64,000 nucleotides of DNA from Ilyonectria destructans (GCA_020740775.1 JAHEWK010000011.1:124001-188000); one strand, 5' to 3'. Shown: positions 12,191 through 23,848, counted from the stretch's first letter. Notes: a model not told the origin generated them from the letters alone. Numbers and translations are program-made.

Positions 12191-13065
12191 GATGCCAGCG
12201 TGTCAACGGGGAATTTTATCAAGAGTTTTACTGCCGTGTCGTCAAGACCAAGGCGTTCTGGTGCGATGTAAGACTTGATACGGGTATAGTTCTCTATATA
12301 CTCTCCTGGGAGTCAGCCCCGCGACTCGCATCGAGCCGCACAGCGACCAAGTGCTCTCTCTTTCCTTACTCGGTGGCTGGCGTGATGTGTCAATGCTTCT
12401 TTGACCATTACACCTAGTGCGCAACATGTTGGCCTCACAATTTGCCCCTTTCGCACAGATGAAAACTATGGCACTCTGATACATTGCGGATCTAGTCATC
12501 GTCGTGACAGCCGATCACACGTCGCGAAAACGGTGTTGGCTATTGACACAACTGTATCACGGGAGGATTTGATGCAAACTACCTACAGAATGTTCAGTAA
12601 CCCATATTTTTCGCATAGACTGGGTAGGTACGTGCTCGAGGAGTGGCTGAAACAGGGGCGATAGCCGGTGGCCGGTATCGACCCGAAACCGCCCTAGGAG
12701 ATCTCGATGTAAAGAAAACGAGATGACACATCCTATCTTTACTTATTAGAACTTGAACTAGCTAGTTTGAGAATCTCTTGGCCTAATATGGGGACCTTCC
12801 TCTTACTGTCTCACCTCGCATAGACGACGATGGCCAGGGTGTCAAACTCCAGGAGCACGTCGCCACGTTTTGCGTCCAAAACGTGTTTGAGGCGATCTCG
12901 ACCATGAACTAGGGCCACTACCATGTCCATCAACGCTAAACATGCGTCGGCTACTGCGAGGATGGCAGCTTATCATCTTTAAGATGGACGCTATCATCTC
13001 AGCTCCTCAGCTGTGAAGTCAAGACAAACAGCTGAGTTACTCTATTGAGAGATTCCTCGCACGCG
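12191..13065. promoter_or_regulatory. Bidirectional promoter between PKS and monooxygenase
   Basis: This 875-bp region separates two divergently transcribed pathway genes. It holds a perfect 8-bp inverted repeat, CACGTTTT at 12864-12871 and AAAACGTG at 12878-12885, spaced by 6 bp, about 180 bp from the monooxygenase start. A small ORF (12401-12664) looks like chance. Joint regulation of the two genes is inferred from the arrangement. Confidence 0.5.
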
Positions 13066-14539
13066 ATGGCTGAAGATACACCAACTCCCACCATTGTATG
13101 TCAGAAGTCCACATTCCCCCTTCCTAGCCCATTTCCCACGTAATGAAAGCGCCCAGCTGACTCTAGCTTAGAAAGTCATCATCGTAGGCGCCGGCCCCTC
13201 CGGCCTTCTCCTGGCTCTCAACCTCGCCCAGCAGGGTATTGTAGTCCGAGTCCTCGAGTCCGCCTCCAGCCCGGACACCCGGCCGCGAGCAACGCACTAC
13301 GGCCCCGCTGGTGTGTATGAGCTCCGGCGGTCGGGTGTCCTTGACGCCATCATCCGCCGCGGAGGACTCAGACCCTCGGGCGTCACCTGGCGCTTCCCCA
13401 GCGGGGAGGTACTCGCCGAGCTGCCCAAGAACCCCATACCTACCGCAGATGGGGTAGTGAGCCTGCCACTCAACCTCGTGGTCGAGATATTGCTCGAGAA
13501 GCTACGTGCGCAGCCGACTGCGGAGGTCAGTTTTGGACATCGCGTCCGGCAGGTATACCAGGACGACAGGGCAGCTTGGGTCGAAATCGGGATGGACACT
13601 GGGCCGAATGGGGAGTGTGCAGGAGACAAGTCCACCCTCACGGCTGATTACGTCGTCGGCTGTGACGGCGCCAGCAGCACGGTACGTCGCTGTCTCTTCG
13701 GAGATTCGTTCCCCGGCTTCACCTGGGACCTGTGGCTGGTGGCAGTCAACGTACGGCACCCGGGATTCGATGTTATGGGCTGGTCCGACATCAACTTCGT
13801 CATCCACCCGACCGAGTGGTGCATGGCCGCCCGCGTAGGCGGCCCGGACGGCCTTTGGCGGGTGACTTTCGGGGAGGACGGCGGCTTGTCACAGGACGAG
13901 TGCGTCGCTCGCGTGGCCGAGCGCCTGCGGGCGGCTCTTCCTGGGCAGTCGACTGTCGAAGAACCTGACATCGTCAGCTTCAGTCCGTATCGCATCCATC
14001 AGCGCTGTGCCCCCCAGTTCCGCGTTGGCCGTATCCTCCTGGCGGCGGACGCGGCGCACCTGTGCAACCCAATGGGCGGGATGGGATTGACGAGCGGGAT
14101 GGTCGACGTAGGCGGGCTATCAGACTGCCTCATCGGAATCTATAGTGGGGTTGCCACGGACGAGATTCTAGACAAGTACAACAGTGTCCGCCGAGGGATA
14201 TACAAGAACGTGGTCGACCGGATCACGACAGCGAACCTCAAACGCTTGATGTCGGAAGCTGGTGCGGCTATTGAAAAGGACGAGTTCTTGAAGGCACTTC
14301 GGTCTGCGCCAGGTCCGGAGAGTGCTGCGATGCTCGCTAACGTCTTGAGGGTAAGACAACCCGAATTCACTCTCTTTCATCGATGCTTGCAGACTAACTC
14401 GCGGTGTCCCGCATGACAGGCTCCGGGGCTGTTGAAACATGACTTTACGCAATATTATACGGGTCCAAAGGCGTCGATAAAGGATCTGAAGACGGCGGGT
14501 AGTGCTGGGGATGTAACTGTTATCTTAGGGCAGCAATGA
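13066..14539 (+). CDS. FAD-dependent aromatic monooxygenase (class A flavoprotein hydroxylase)
   Basis: Predicted NAD(P)H-dependent hydroxylase of phenolic substrates, PF01494 family. Exons 13066-13095, 13172-14350 and 14420-14539 give 442 aa. The Rossmann FAD motif GAGPSG follows the first intron (residue about 16), the DG motif is VVGCDGAS, and the GD-like motif is LLAADAAH followed by NPMGGMGL. The first exon is only 10 codons, which is common in this family; the frame joins cleanly to the FAD motif. It diverges from the PKS, so it most likely hydroxylates the released aromatic product, by analogy with phenol and salicylate hydroxylases of fungal clusters. Whether it is a simple or a decarboxylating hydroxylation cannot be told. 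Confidence 0.88.
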
Positions 14540-15576
14540 GGATCGTGTGTCTTCGAAAATATTACAGAAGGCGTAGACGCCGAGCGTTCTCTCTAACATA
14601 AGAGGACTGGCAGCTTACTGAAACTATCCAAGCGTTTCCGTACATTGCTTTCTTGCTAGGACTCTCTGAACCCTGTACTGGCAGCTAGCAGTGCATTCGT
14701 TTGGAAGAAAGCACAGCTTTGTCGTGTTAGATCTTAGGTGTGGCAACAATACAAGCTAGCAAAATCAGACACAGCAGTGATGTGGTATGTGTTTGCGACG
14801 CCCGCGACACTTTTGCTTTAACAAAATGCCTAGCAGTGCTCAAGGCTGGGCTTTCAAGAAGTAAGTACCATCCGCCACAAGGCCGGTTCCTAAATCACTT
14901 TGCTTTGGTACGGGGCTCGGAACCAGTCTCGGGTCAAGGTCCCGGGGTTCCACCGAGTCCGATGTCGATAAAACGTCGTCCGGAAACGCTCCACAGGTAT
15001 GAGCATAACACCTCGGCCGAAATGTGTCAGGTTCCAGGGGCTGAGGTGGTGTGTTGTGTGTGCGGAGTCTTACAACATGGTCGTTGCGCTTTCTGAGCGA
15101 GATTCCCTTCGAGCGCGAGTCAGCTTCACTACCTTTAGCGCCTTTCAGCAACGAAACAATAACACGTGTAACAAGAGTTCTATTGGAACCGTCTCATATC
15201 GGTCAAGTTTCATAACGGCGCTTACCTTGTCTCGCGCCCGATGGGGTTCGTCTTGATCTGTCTGAGATGCGTTGCGCAGCACAGGGAGTTGGTCACGGCA
15301 CCGAGAAGGTGGAGAGGGAAGAGGGCGAGGATGCTCGAGTTTCGTATTCTCGCCCTGTCTGAGGCATCTCTTCAAACGACGCGAACACGTCCTCGCCTCC
15401 TCAAGTCCTGGGCGTCCACTCCCCCAGGCACCGGCCCCTCAGTCCATGCCGCTCCCTGCCGTCATCACTTGCTCTCTATGGCCACTGCCGTATTCTTTAT
15501 CGCAGAATACAACATTGTACAGACCCATTGGACCATGTCCTCAGCTACGGTCTTTCCGGCCTTCTATTTCTGATTG
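14540..15576. other. Intergenic region, no gene seen
   Basis: About 1 kb between the monooxygenase and the MFS gene, both on the plus strand. Small ORFs on both strands have no domain signature. It should contain the promoter and leader of the MFS gene. Confidence 0.5.
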
Positions 15577-17319
15577 ATGGAACCCTCTCCCACCGCCCTG
15601 GAAGGCGGCGACGAGGAGCCCAATGTACCGCACTGGCGCATCGTGCATGACCCGATCCTCTTGACGCGGGCCGTTATCAGTCACGACTGGATGGGCTCTG
15701 GGACGGAGGAAGACCCCTACTATATCGGCTTCATCCCCAACGACCAGCGCAATCCGCTCAACTTCGGCCTTGGCATCAGGTGGATGATCGCCGGCCTCAA
15801 CGCCCTCGCCACTCTCGCCATGACCTTCTCCTCATCCGCCTACACAGGTGCCATCTCCGACATCTCCCAGCGCCTCTCGGTCGGTTCGGAAACAGCCTTC
15901 CTCGGCGTCTCCCTCTTCGTGCTCGGCTTCGCCCTAGGACCGCTCCTCTGGGCGCCGCTCAGTGAGTCTCTCGGTCGCCGCGTAGTCTTCACGACATCTT
16001 ACGGTGCCTTTGTCGCTTGCAACCTTGTCGCCACCCTGTCTCCCAACATGCCCCTCCTGGCCACGAGCCGCCTGCTCGCCGGCGCCTTCGGATCCTCGGC
16101 CCTCGTTCTGTCCGGCAGCATCGTGGTGGACCTCTTCTCGCCCGCCGACCGCGGCCGCGTCAGCGCCGTCTTCTCCGCCGCGCCTTTCCTGGGACCTGTC
16201 CTTGGCCCCATCGCAGGCGGGTTCCTGGGCGAGGCGGCTGGCTGGGCGGGCGTCGGCACCATGATCACAGCGGCCACGGGTCTGGTCTGGCTGCTGTATT
16301 ATTTTCTCGTGCCGGAGACGTACGCCCCGGTGCTGCTCCGGCTGCGGGCGGCGGCGCTCACACGCGACAACCAGCACGGGACCGTGTTCCGGGCACAGAT
16401 GGACCGAGTTCGGGCCGGCAGCGGTAAGGGGGGGAAGTCCGTAGGTGCCGTGCTGCGGACGGCGATGACGAGGCCGTGGGCGCTGTTGTTCTCGGAGATC
16501 ATCGTCATCGTCCTCTCGGCGTACATGGCCGTTATCTTCGGGGCCATGTACATGATGTTCGCGGCCTTCCCCATCGTGTTCCAGCGGGGCTATGGCCTCC
16601 GGCAGGGCGTGGCCGGGCTCGCGTTCCTCGGCATCGCGGCGGGCATGGTCGCCGCGCTCGTCTTCATGCTCTTCCAGAACCGAGCCTATGTGCGGGAGGC
16701 CCAGGCCTCGCCAACCGGACGGCTCGCACCGGAGATGCGGCTGCGGCCAGCGCGGTTCGGGGCCATCATGGCGCCGCTGGGCCTGCTCTTATTTGCGCTG
16801 ACCAACTCGCCCGAGTTCCACGTCGTACTTCCCGTCGCCGGGACGGCGCCGTTTGGGTTCGGCATGGTGGTCATCTTCCTCAGCCTGCTGAACTACATTA
16901 TCGACACTTACACAGTCTACGCTGGGTCGGCTATTGCGGCCAGCACACTGCTCCGCTCGCTCTTCGGGGCCGTCTTCCCCCTGTTCACAAAGGTCATGTT
17001 TGAGCGCCTGGGCGTGCACTACGGCGCCGGCGTCCCGGCGGCGCTGGCGCTCCTGTGCGTGCCCTGTCCATTCGTGATGTGCCGGTATGGGAAGGGCATC
17101 CGAGAGCGGGCGAAATTCGCGCAGGAGGCGAGAGGGATCGCATTACGCATGGCGGGGGCGGCGGCGGACGAGAAGAAAGAGCAGCCATATTCTGAGACGT
17201 TAGGGCCGGCCGCTCCGGGTGAGATTCAGTGCTACGGCCAATACTGCCTCGGATGCGATGAGGATAATCTGTTCCACTGCCGGAATAAGGCGCTGTACCA
17301 TGAGAAGGAGTCGGGGTAA
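15577..17319 (+). CDS. MFS transporter, DHA1 drug:H+ antiporter type
   Basis: Intronless 580-aa membrane protein. It has the DHA1 features NPLNFGLGIRW before TM1, the loop 2-3 motif LSESLGRR, the antiporter motif C-like stretch GPVLGPIAGG in TM5, and the loop DRGRVSAVF. Two sixes of helices flank a cytoplasmic loop (about 255-300). The ATG at 15577 is used; the codon just before it is TTG. GC content is distinctly high, like the PKS and unlike the flanks. Its position in the PKS block suggests export of the polyketide or self-protection; that role is inference. Confidence 0.85.
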   Translation: MEPSPTALEGGDEEPNVPHWRIVHDPILLTRAVISHDWMGSGTEEDPYYIGFIPNDQRNPLNFGLGIRWMIAGLNALATLAMTFSSSAYTGAISDISQRLSVGSETAFLGVSLFVLGFALGPLLWAPLSESLGRRVVFTTSYGAFVACNLVATLSPNMPLLATSRLLAGAFGSSALVLSGSIVVDLFSPADRGRVSAVFSAAPFLGPVLGPIAGGFLGEAAGWAGVGTMITAATGLVWLLYYFLVPETYAPVLLRLRAAALTRDNQHGTVFRAQMDRVRAGSGKGGKSVGAVLRTAMTRPWALLFSEIIVIVLSAYMAVIFGAMYMMFAAFPIVFQRGYGLRQGVAGLAFLGIAAGMVAALVFMLFQNRAYVREAQASPTGRLAPEMRLRPARFGAIMAPLGLLLFALTNSPEFHVVLPVAGTAPFGFGMVVIFLSLLNYIIDTYTVYAGSAIAASTLLRSLFGAVFPLFTKVMFERLGVHYGAGVPAALALLCVPCPFVMCRYGKGIRERAKFAQEARGIALRMAGAAADEKKEQPYSETLGPAAPGEIQCYGQYCLGCDEDNLFHCRNKALYHEKESG

Positions 17320-17688
17320 TTTAGAAGACTATAGTATACCATACGACCAGGAACGGGACATGGGCGTTATGGATAATTAGATGGCCGTCAGAGACTGAAG
17401 GAGCATATCAAGGAGGCTCATTCAGAAGAGTTCTTGGACCTGGACCTGAACCTAGACCTGGGTGTGGATGTGGAGATGTTCCGCTCGAGTCCTTCTGTCC
17501 CAACAACCCTACCGCTACTGCTATTACTACTACCAGGTTATGTAACCTTTTACCTCTCAGTAAGAGTAGCAAGCCCGGGTTACCTGTTACACTAGAGCAC
17601 TTAACCTAAATACAGAGCGAAAAAAGCAGGATTACATAATAAAGGTTATATAATTAGAGATTTGAGGTTGTGCGAATAGTAATACTCT
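17320..17688. other. Convergent intergenic region
   Basis: Between the tails of the MFS gene and the leftward permease gene. It contains short purine/pyrimidine runs such as a repeated ctactgctattactactac-like stretch near 17510-17535 and no ORF worth calling. It is probably both genes' 3' ends. Confidence 0.5.
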
Positions 17689-19457
17689 TTAACCATTTCT
17701 TAAAACAGATATTTCCTGAGATTGTTGTACGCCCACACCTTGTAACTTAGCTCCCTCGATAAAGCTGACTGGCGGAGTATATACCTTCCTGCCATACGTT
17801 ACATAGGCAATCGCAGCAATAATCATCACACCGACCCATATCAAGGGCGCCCAATTCGCCGAACCTGTGTCAACAGGCAGATTCAGAGGGAAGCAACAAA
17901 TAATGACGATGAACAAGCTGTAAAGCACAGAGAACGCATTAATTGCCAGCCCGAAGCGGCCCAGGCTCCACCGAGCGAAAGGTAGCTTCTCGCCCTTAAT
18001 ACGCTTGAGCAGTACGCAGCCAATGCTGAGGAGATAAGTACTCATGATTCCTAGCGTCGAAAGCGACACGAGAACGGTGAAGGCGACATCGGACCCGATT
18101 TGAATGAGACTGAGGAGGGCAGCGCCAATAGACACAAGATAGACTGCGTGAAAAGGCATGTGCCACTTCTTGTCCCTGTAAGTACCGTGGCCGTTAGTGC
18201 AGAACATAAAGAGCTGATATGAGACTTACACATGACCGATCCACTGTGACCCTGGAAGTCCTCGGTCTCTCGCGAATGCCCATGTCTCGCGAGCGCAGGT
18301 TGCAAGCGTGGTGATGTTTCCAAGATATACCAAGAGCCACAAGATCACGTTGAAAAACAGGTTGAGGCCTTGGGATCCGGTTCGATCGAACAAGGTGATG
18401 AAAGGCCAATCTGATTCGATGACTGGGTCGAGAGGGCCAATGCAGAAAAGCATGGTGATGAGCATGATGAAGCCGAAAAAGACATTACCTACGTACGACC
18501 ACCAAATCGCCTGCGGCACGACAATCGACGCGTTCTTGACCTCTTCCGCCAGATGAACGATACTGTCTGAGCCGAAGCAACACCACAGGACATAGATTTG
18601 TGATGAGATGAACGCAAAACCCATGTTATTCCACCCGCTCTGGTCCGTAAATTGCAAAAACACATCATGTGCCGGATTCTTATCGCAAAGCACCCACAGC
18701 GGTATCATTACCACAAAGAATCCAAGAATATGACCAATCAAACTAGCTGTTTCTAGTTGTGGGAAGAAGGCAGTACCCCAGGTGTTGAAGGCGATTGTAA
18801 CGACGATGACGGCCCACATGATGAGGGCGATTTGCCAGGTTGTGAAGGCAAAATCAGGCATGGTAACGTTAATGCAGGCCTGAACCTGGAAGGCGATGGT
18901 GTAGCAACTGCTGGCGAAACTCGCGAGCCATCCCAAAGTTGTCATCCAGCCAGAGGCGTAGGAGAGGATTTTCTGGTAGCTGGGAGGGGAAAACTCGCTG
19001 ACCCAATCTGTTCTAGTCAGCCCCAAGCGGCTGGAAAACAATTGTCGCACTTACGATACTGTCCACCGGAAGTTGGGGCCATGGAAGCCATCTCAGCCAG
19101 GCTCGCGACGACGGCCGAGTACGCTGTGGTGGTTGTGACGAAACACCAAAACACGCCCGCGTAGCCGCCATTGGTGAACCCTGGGGCCAGTGATATCAGG
19201 ACAAATTCCCATGTCGCCATGTAGATGGTCACAAAGCCAATTGAAGACCACAGTGAGAAATTCCGCTTGAACTGTTGCTTCTTGCCCAAACGCTGCATGT
19301 CCAAGTGGTCCTGATGGTCGTTGTGGAAGCCATCTTGATCATCCACCGCCGTATTACCAAGTAGGGGAGCGACCAGGTGAGGGTTGTTGGCTTCTTTTGA
19401 TGCGCCACGGATGTCCGCCGAAGGGTCCGAAGACGACGTGGAAGAAATATCGGCCAT
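17689..19457 (-). CDS. Amino acid/polyamine/choline-type permease (APC superfamily)
   Basis: Exons 19457-19055, 19007-18230 and 18175-17689 give 555 aa with about 12 hydrophobic segments. The N-terminal cytoplasmic stretch ends in LGKKQQFKRNFSLWSSIGF, a hallmark of the fungal GABA/choline permease group (PF13520). Further marks are the first-helix region TWEFVLISLAPGF, the consensus SLAEMASMAPTSGGQY and the mid-protein EEVKNAS and RETWAFARDRGLP motifs. It imports a nitrogenous compound across the plasma membrane by family assignment; the ligand is not determined. It converges on the MFS gene and has no obvious tie to the PKS cluster. Confidence 0.9.
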
Positions 19458-20059
19458 TCTGGACGGTTGCGCAGTGGTCCGGGAACGGCGCGGCGATAGA
19501 AACAGAAAACCTATAGGGTGGCGTTTATCAGTTCTGACGAGAGATGTGTCCTTATTTACGGATGCGCTACCAATTAAAGCCCCGCCCGCATCCACGAAAT
19601 TAATAAGCGCGAACCCCAAATTTTGTGAAACGATAGCTTGCGTGAATCTGGGGTGGTATTAGGCCTGAGAAATCCTGCTGATCTTGCTTAGACGGCCCTA
19701 CAACTGTTTCTGTCTTTAGCTTCGGGTATAACCGCGGGTCCCGGCCTAAGTATCTGGATCCTGCTCTAGAAGCCGTAGCTAATACTGCCTTACATTAGAG
19801 TTAAACTAGAAGGGCTTAGAGAATTAATGCACGGAGTTATATTTACAGCAATCCAAAGAGTCGTGGCTTTCATTTGCGTTCCCACAACAGATGATACCTC
19901 CCTCTGGTAATTAATATTCCAACGGAGATGAAGGTCAAGGTACTTCTCAATATAGTTGAAATCGTCTTTCAGATGATCCTTGAGACCGTCGAATGTGTGA
20001 TGCAGAAGTTGGATTGTCAAAGCCCTGATGGGGCTCGCCAGGTGTGACGTGCCGTCTAT
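19458..20059. other. Intergenic region with a possible minus-strand relic
   Basis: The first part is the promoter of the permease. A minus-strand frame at about 19790-20030 has a protein-like helical stretch (FDGLKDHLKDDFNYIEKYLD and on to QMKATTLWIAV) but no proper start and no recognised domain. It may be the end of a decayed gene. Confidence 0.35.
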
Positions 20060-20700
20060 CAAGGCGCCGGTCAAGTTCGCCCACATCGAGCTCGGTATTA
20101 TTGCTCCTGTCGACCTGGACACAGGCATCCTAAGGGTCGAGCCGCAACTCTCGCCCAACTTATAGATCGTTCACAAGAGCTGCCATCTCACCGGCGGTTT
20201 CGCCCTGTACTATTGGTTCGGGGGAGGGCGATCCGACTGGGTCATGACCATCGGCGGCTACCACAGCGCCTTTGTCGTCCCGGAGCACTACCCGCGGCCC
20301 GACCGGCTTCACATCAGCTGGGCCATCAACAGCTCGCTCAGCGTCTCGGGCGAGGCCTATTTCGCCATCAACCCTAAAGTGTGCATAGGCGGCCTTCGCA
20401 TCCGCGCCGCCCTGGAAGTGACTTCTCCAACCTGCTCAACGGCGGAGGCGGCATGGCCCGCCTGTTAATGGGCGTCATCATCGAGGCGCCGGTCCCGCAA
20501 GTCTCGCTGGATAAGATGCCCGCGTTCCGCGTCGACGAGGCCATGAAGAAGAACATCTATGAGGACGGCAGCGAGCCTCAGTTCCTCGGCATTGAGTACG
20601 AGGGCAACGACTTTGCGCCGCCGCCGAGAAACCCTGTTAGGCCCTCAAGTTGGCCTGAAATGATTCGCCTGCTCCCAAGTCGGCCATCGATCTTTCGCAG
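20060..20700 (+). pseudogene. Fragment of a DUF6603-like fungal protein
   Basis: Plus-strand frames resemble a stretch of the long fungal proteins that carry DUF6603, for example HLTGGFALYYWFGGG, MTIGGYHSAF, then HYPRPDRLHISWAI and VSGEAYFAINPKVC. The frame is broken by a TAG near 20160 and by a frame change between about 20390 and 20460, after which GGGGMARLLMGVIIEAPVP continues. Ends are missing on both sides. This is a truncated, decayed copy; the family name is from memory of such sequences. Confidence 0.65.
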
Positions 20701-20740
20701 GACATCTTCAAGACGACGGGACTTGTTAAGGAGAAGCCGA

Positions 20741-21292
20741 CCATACAATCATCATCTCTGCAGCCGCCTTGCTGGCCGCATAAGGATTAGTTGACGCAAG
20801 GATGCTACCCTCGAGCAGGTCGTCGTCATCTCCCTTAACTTCACCGTACACCTCGTCTGTCGAGATGTGAATCAGACGCTTGCTGCCGACTTTCTTCGCA
20901 CTCTCGAGGAGGACGTGGGTGCCATACGTATTATTGTACGTGAAACCGTACGAGTTGCCGAAACTCAGATCAACATGCGACTGCGCCGCAAAATGAAAAA
21001 TTGTGTCGATCTGGTACCGCTCGAGACAGTCGACAACCTCGACAGGATTGTGACGTCGCCTTGGTGAAAGTTGAAGTGACGCTTTTCGTTGAGGGCGCGA
21101 GTATTGTTCAATGACGCGCATTAATCAAGCTTATCAAAGGACACAATGTTGTAAGCGTCGGGATATATGGTTGTCAAATGCCTCACAAACCACGATGCAC
21201 TGTTTGCGTGTCAGTAAAGATGATATCTTTGCCATATTTACCAAGGTTCCTCTCATAAAGCCGGCACCGCCAGTGACCATAATGTTCTTCGC
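20741..21292 (-). pseudogene. Truncated dTDP-glucose 4,6-dehydratase-like (NAD epimerase family) relic
   Basis: The minus strand reads as an NAD-dependent sugar nucleotide dehydratase: MVTGGAGF nucleotide-binding motif, then DTIFHFAAQSHVDLSFGNS, STDEVYGE, and NPYAASKAAAEMM with the YxxxK catalytic pair. It is clearly dead. A TAA interrupts the frame at 21123-21121 in the conserved FDKLDY region, one base is missing near 21050 before PVEVVDCLERY, and the protein stops just after the YxxxK helix, losing its C-terminal half. Its broken end lies within about 50 bp of the DUF6603 fragment. Confidence 0.85.
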
Positions 21293-22464
21293 ATCTGCTC
21301 GAGGCTTGAACTTGGTGCTACCCGTCATGATGGGCGCATTTTGCCATACATCGGCGTCTTGGAAAAAGTCGTATTGAATCATCGTTGACAAGATTGATGA
21401 TGACGCCAACTGCTCGATTGCTGTGCTCAGACTCGAAGTAGAAGGAGCAATACAAGTACTTGAAGACTTGGAAATGCCCAGTGAGCTGGGGGTACGTCGA
21501 TGCAAAGTAGGCTCCCGTGAACCGGTCGAAGGTATCAAATATTGGTGACAGCCCGTAAGCTTAAGGGTATCTTGTTTTGTCTGCTGAGCACATGACGCTC
21601 TCTGACCGGTTTCGTGACAAGGCGTCGATATTCGTGGCTGTTGTGAAGCTTTCTCAAACTCATTAATACACCACTGACCTGAGCATTAGTACCTCGACGA
21701 CCTGGTTAAGAGCAATATCGATTTTATTCCCACCACACCATACACAGGATGTCGATAGACAGTATTATTATAAATAATGGAAAGAAGTGCCAGATTCATG
21801 CCATTATATGTGCTGCTGGCTCCGCCGGGTATCTTCAGTGGTCACCCTTGGCCTTCGACTCGTCACAAAACCACTGACAGGAGAGATGAAAGAGACAAGC
21901 AGCACTTCCAAGTCATCAAGAAGGACGGCATAAACGATCATGGTCAGTTGGAGTGGGACATCCGCGAGTCTGATGTAGGACTGGCGCCGGAGAATGTGCC
22001 CAACTTCCACGTCTTCCTGGGTCCCAGTGGCAGACCCGTTGTTGGATCCAGGGGCCTTTTCTTAGAGAATGGCGCAAAATTACGTGGTTGCGTACATCTA
22101 CATCTACTCCAACACGCTAACCATACAATTCAATTGTTGGGTTTTCCAATCAAGATTATCACGAGGGCGACGAGAGTCAGGTTAGCATACCTAACGTTGG
22201 AATAAACTAATCCCAGTGTCACCCAGACCATACCAACACCGGCTGCCAAGCGCTCGGCGAGCCATTACCACACAGCGCCCACCTGCGACAGCACTCAAAG
22301 GTTTGTAAGGTCATCAAGTTCATTGAAGAGTTTTCTTCAAAATACGAGCTCTTTGAAACTATTGCACGCAAGAACGCGCAACATTAAAAATAAAAATACA
22401 GTCTACTCTGGAATAGTAAGGGTTATAGGTAGAGGAGGCTGATGGGCGTTATGTCTGCTATGCA
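21293..22464. other. Relic-rich intergenic stretch
   Basis: The frames upstream of the epimerase relic (about 21380-21540, minus) read as an intact-looking stretch with TFDRFTGAYF and QLTGHFQVFKYLY, but I do not recognise the family. The plus-strand ORF at 21777-22205 has no domain and no context. I see no gene that can be supported. Confidence 0.4.
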
Positions 22465-23126
22465 TCAGATACGTGCTGGCCCAATATCAGTCATGACAAT
22501 ATCATCCACGCCAATATCAATCGTGACTTTAATCCCAATAGAGCAGCGGAGTCTCAGAGTAAACGTGATATCCTCGTCATCGACGAGGAATTCGGTGTCG
22601 TAGGATTTATACCGGTTCAGCACATAGGTATCAATGTTCCACGACTTGAATACGGTGTCGCCCTGTAGAGCATCCAATGAACATGACGCAGCGCCCAGTG
22701 AAGGAGAACCAAACACGGCCGCGGAGAAAGATAGGCGGTAGAGCCGAGTTGTGTCGAGGCCATTGATGGTCTGGTTGAGGTTGTTACCGCCGACTGCAAA
22801 TTCATCGTGGACAAAATAACGACTGCTCCTGTTAGCGGGATATCCTTGACCATTTTACCATTGAGGCAAGCTTACACATAGTGGTCCGGCGAGTGAGCTT
22901 TGGCGGCGTCGTCCTCAACCGTCACGGTTCTCAAAGACCAAACCGAGAGATCATCCTCTTCAAAATCCCCGTTGAGGATGAGGTTCTCAGGAGTAGGCAC
23001 TGGCGTCGCTGAGGGGGTGGACGAAGCTACGGGTGTAGTGGTAACGTCGGGACGACACATGGGGCGGGCGCTTACCGCCGGCAGCAACACCGCACCAAGG
23101 ACGGCGCAAAGAGAGATCCAGCGCAT
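22465..23126 (-). CDS. Small secreted protein with a carbohydrate-binding-like beta-sandwich
   Basis: Exons 23126-22876 and 22828-22465 give 204 aa. The ATG at 23126 starts a clear signal peptide (RWISLCAVLGAVLLPAVSA) followed by a Thr/Pro/Ser-rich linker and the motif LILNGDFEEDDLSVW. That NGDFE...W pattern opens many fungal jelly-roll modules that resemble carbohydrate-binding domains. The rest holds alternating hydrophobic strands and ends soon after the DIGVDDIVM strand. The product is expected to be extracellular. No catalytic residues are visible and the ligand is unknown. Confidence 0.75.
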
Positions 23127-23848
23127 GTTAGCAATTAACGAGAGTATCAAGCGCAAACGAGTGTAAGGAATGTAAGGAATGTAAGGAGTGGAGGAAGAAA
23201 AACACGGAGATCGTAAAGCGATAGTGGAGAAGGGGGACAGGACTCCATTATTACCTCCACAGTCCGAGGTGCGGCCTCTGTAAGCAACTGGGCTCGATGA
23301 TAACTAATCTGGGGCCTTGGTCGATGTGCGAGTCCTAAGTCCGCAGTGCATTATCAATAGTCTGTCGGGCACAACTCAATAATTCAAGCACTAAGTTAAA
23401 AAGTAGTTAATGACTTACGTACTGCAGGTACTGTACCGCCTCGGCTGTTGGCGCCAACTAATGAGATGTCGAGCCGTCGGTTTTTTGTCGACTAATGGGC
23501 CGACAAGGGCATGTTTAGCTCCGCGATCTGGACCTAGTGAGGCGCCGGCTTCCCGCGATACCAAATACAGACTGAATTGCAGAACGCCAGCGACGCCACG
23601 TCCCTCACGATACGGAGTAAATTAAGATGAGATTCATTCGTCTTGTTTTGATTTGGTTAGTCAGGGGAAATCGACGATCCAGGGGCTTCATCAAGCAGCG
23701 CCCACATTCCACATTTGGGTGAGTCGAGATGTTTACGTTTCGATCTCTCAATTGAACATCAGCCATTAAGTTGAGATCCTGATTCTTGATTATTCTCTGA
23801 TCTTACTATCCATTCGCTTTTGACTGCCTCTCGGCATTCCGAAAGGAT
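23127..23848. other. Divergent promoter region
   Basis: About 720 bp between the leftward secreted-protein gene and the rightward mannosidase gene. A threefold gtaaggaatgtaagga-type repeat lies at 23163-23190. The ORF at 23410-23625 has no domain and is not called. Confidence 0.5.

Noticed and set aside
15934..17188. Long minus- and alternate-frame ORFs inside the MFS gene
   Set aside because: Third-position GC bias of the real gene opens these frames; the Arg/Pro-rich products are typical shadows.
21777..22205. 142-aa plus-strand ORF
   Set aside because: No recognisable domain, no conserved start context and located among decayed fragments.
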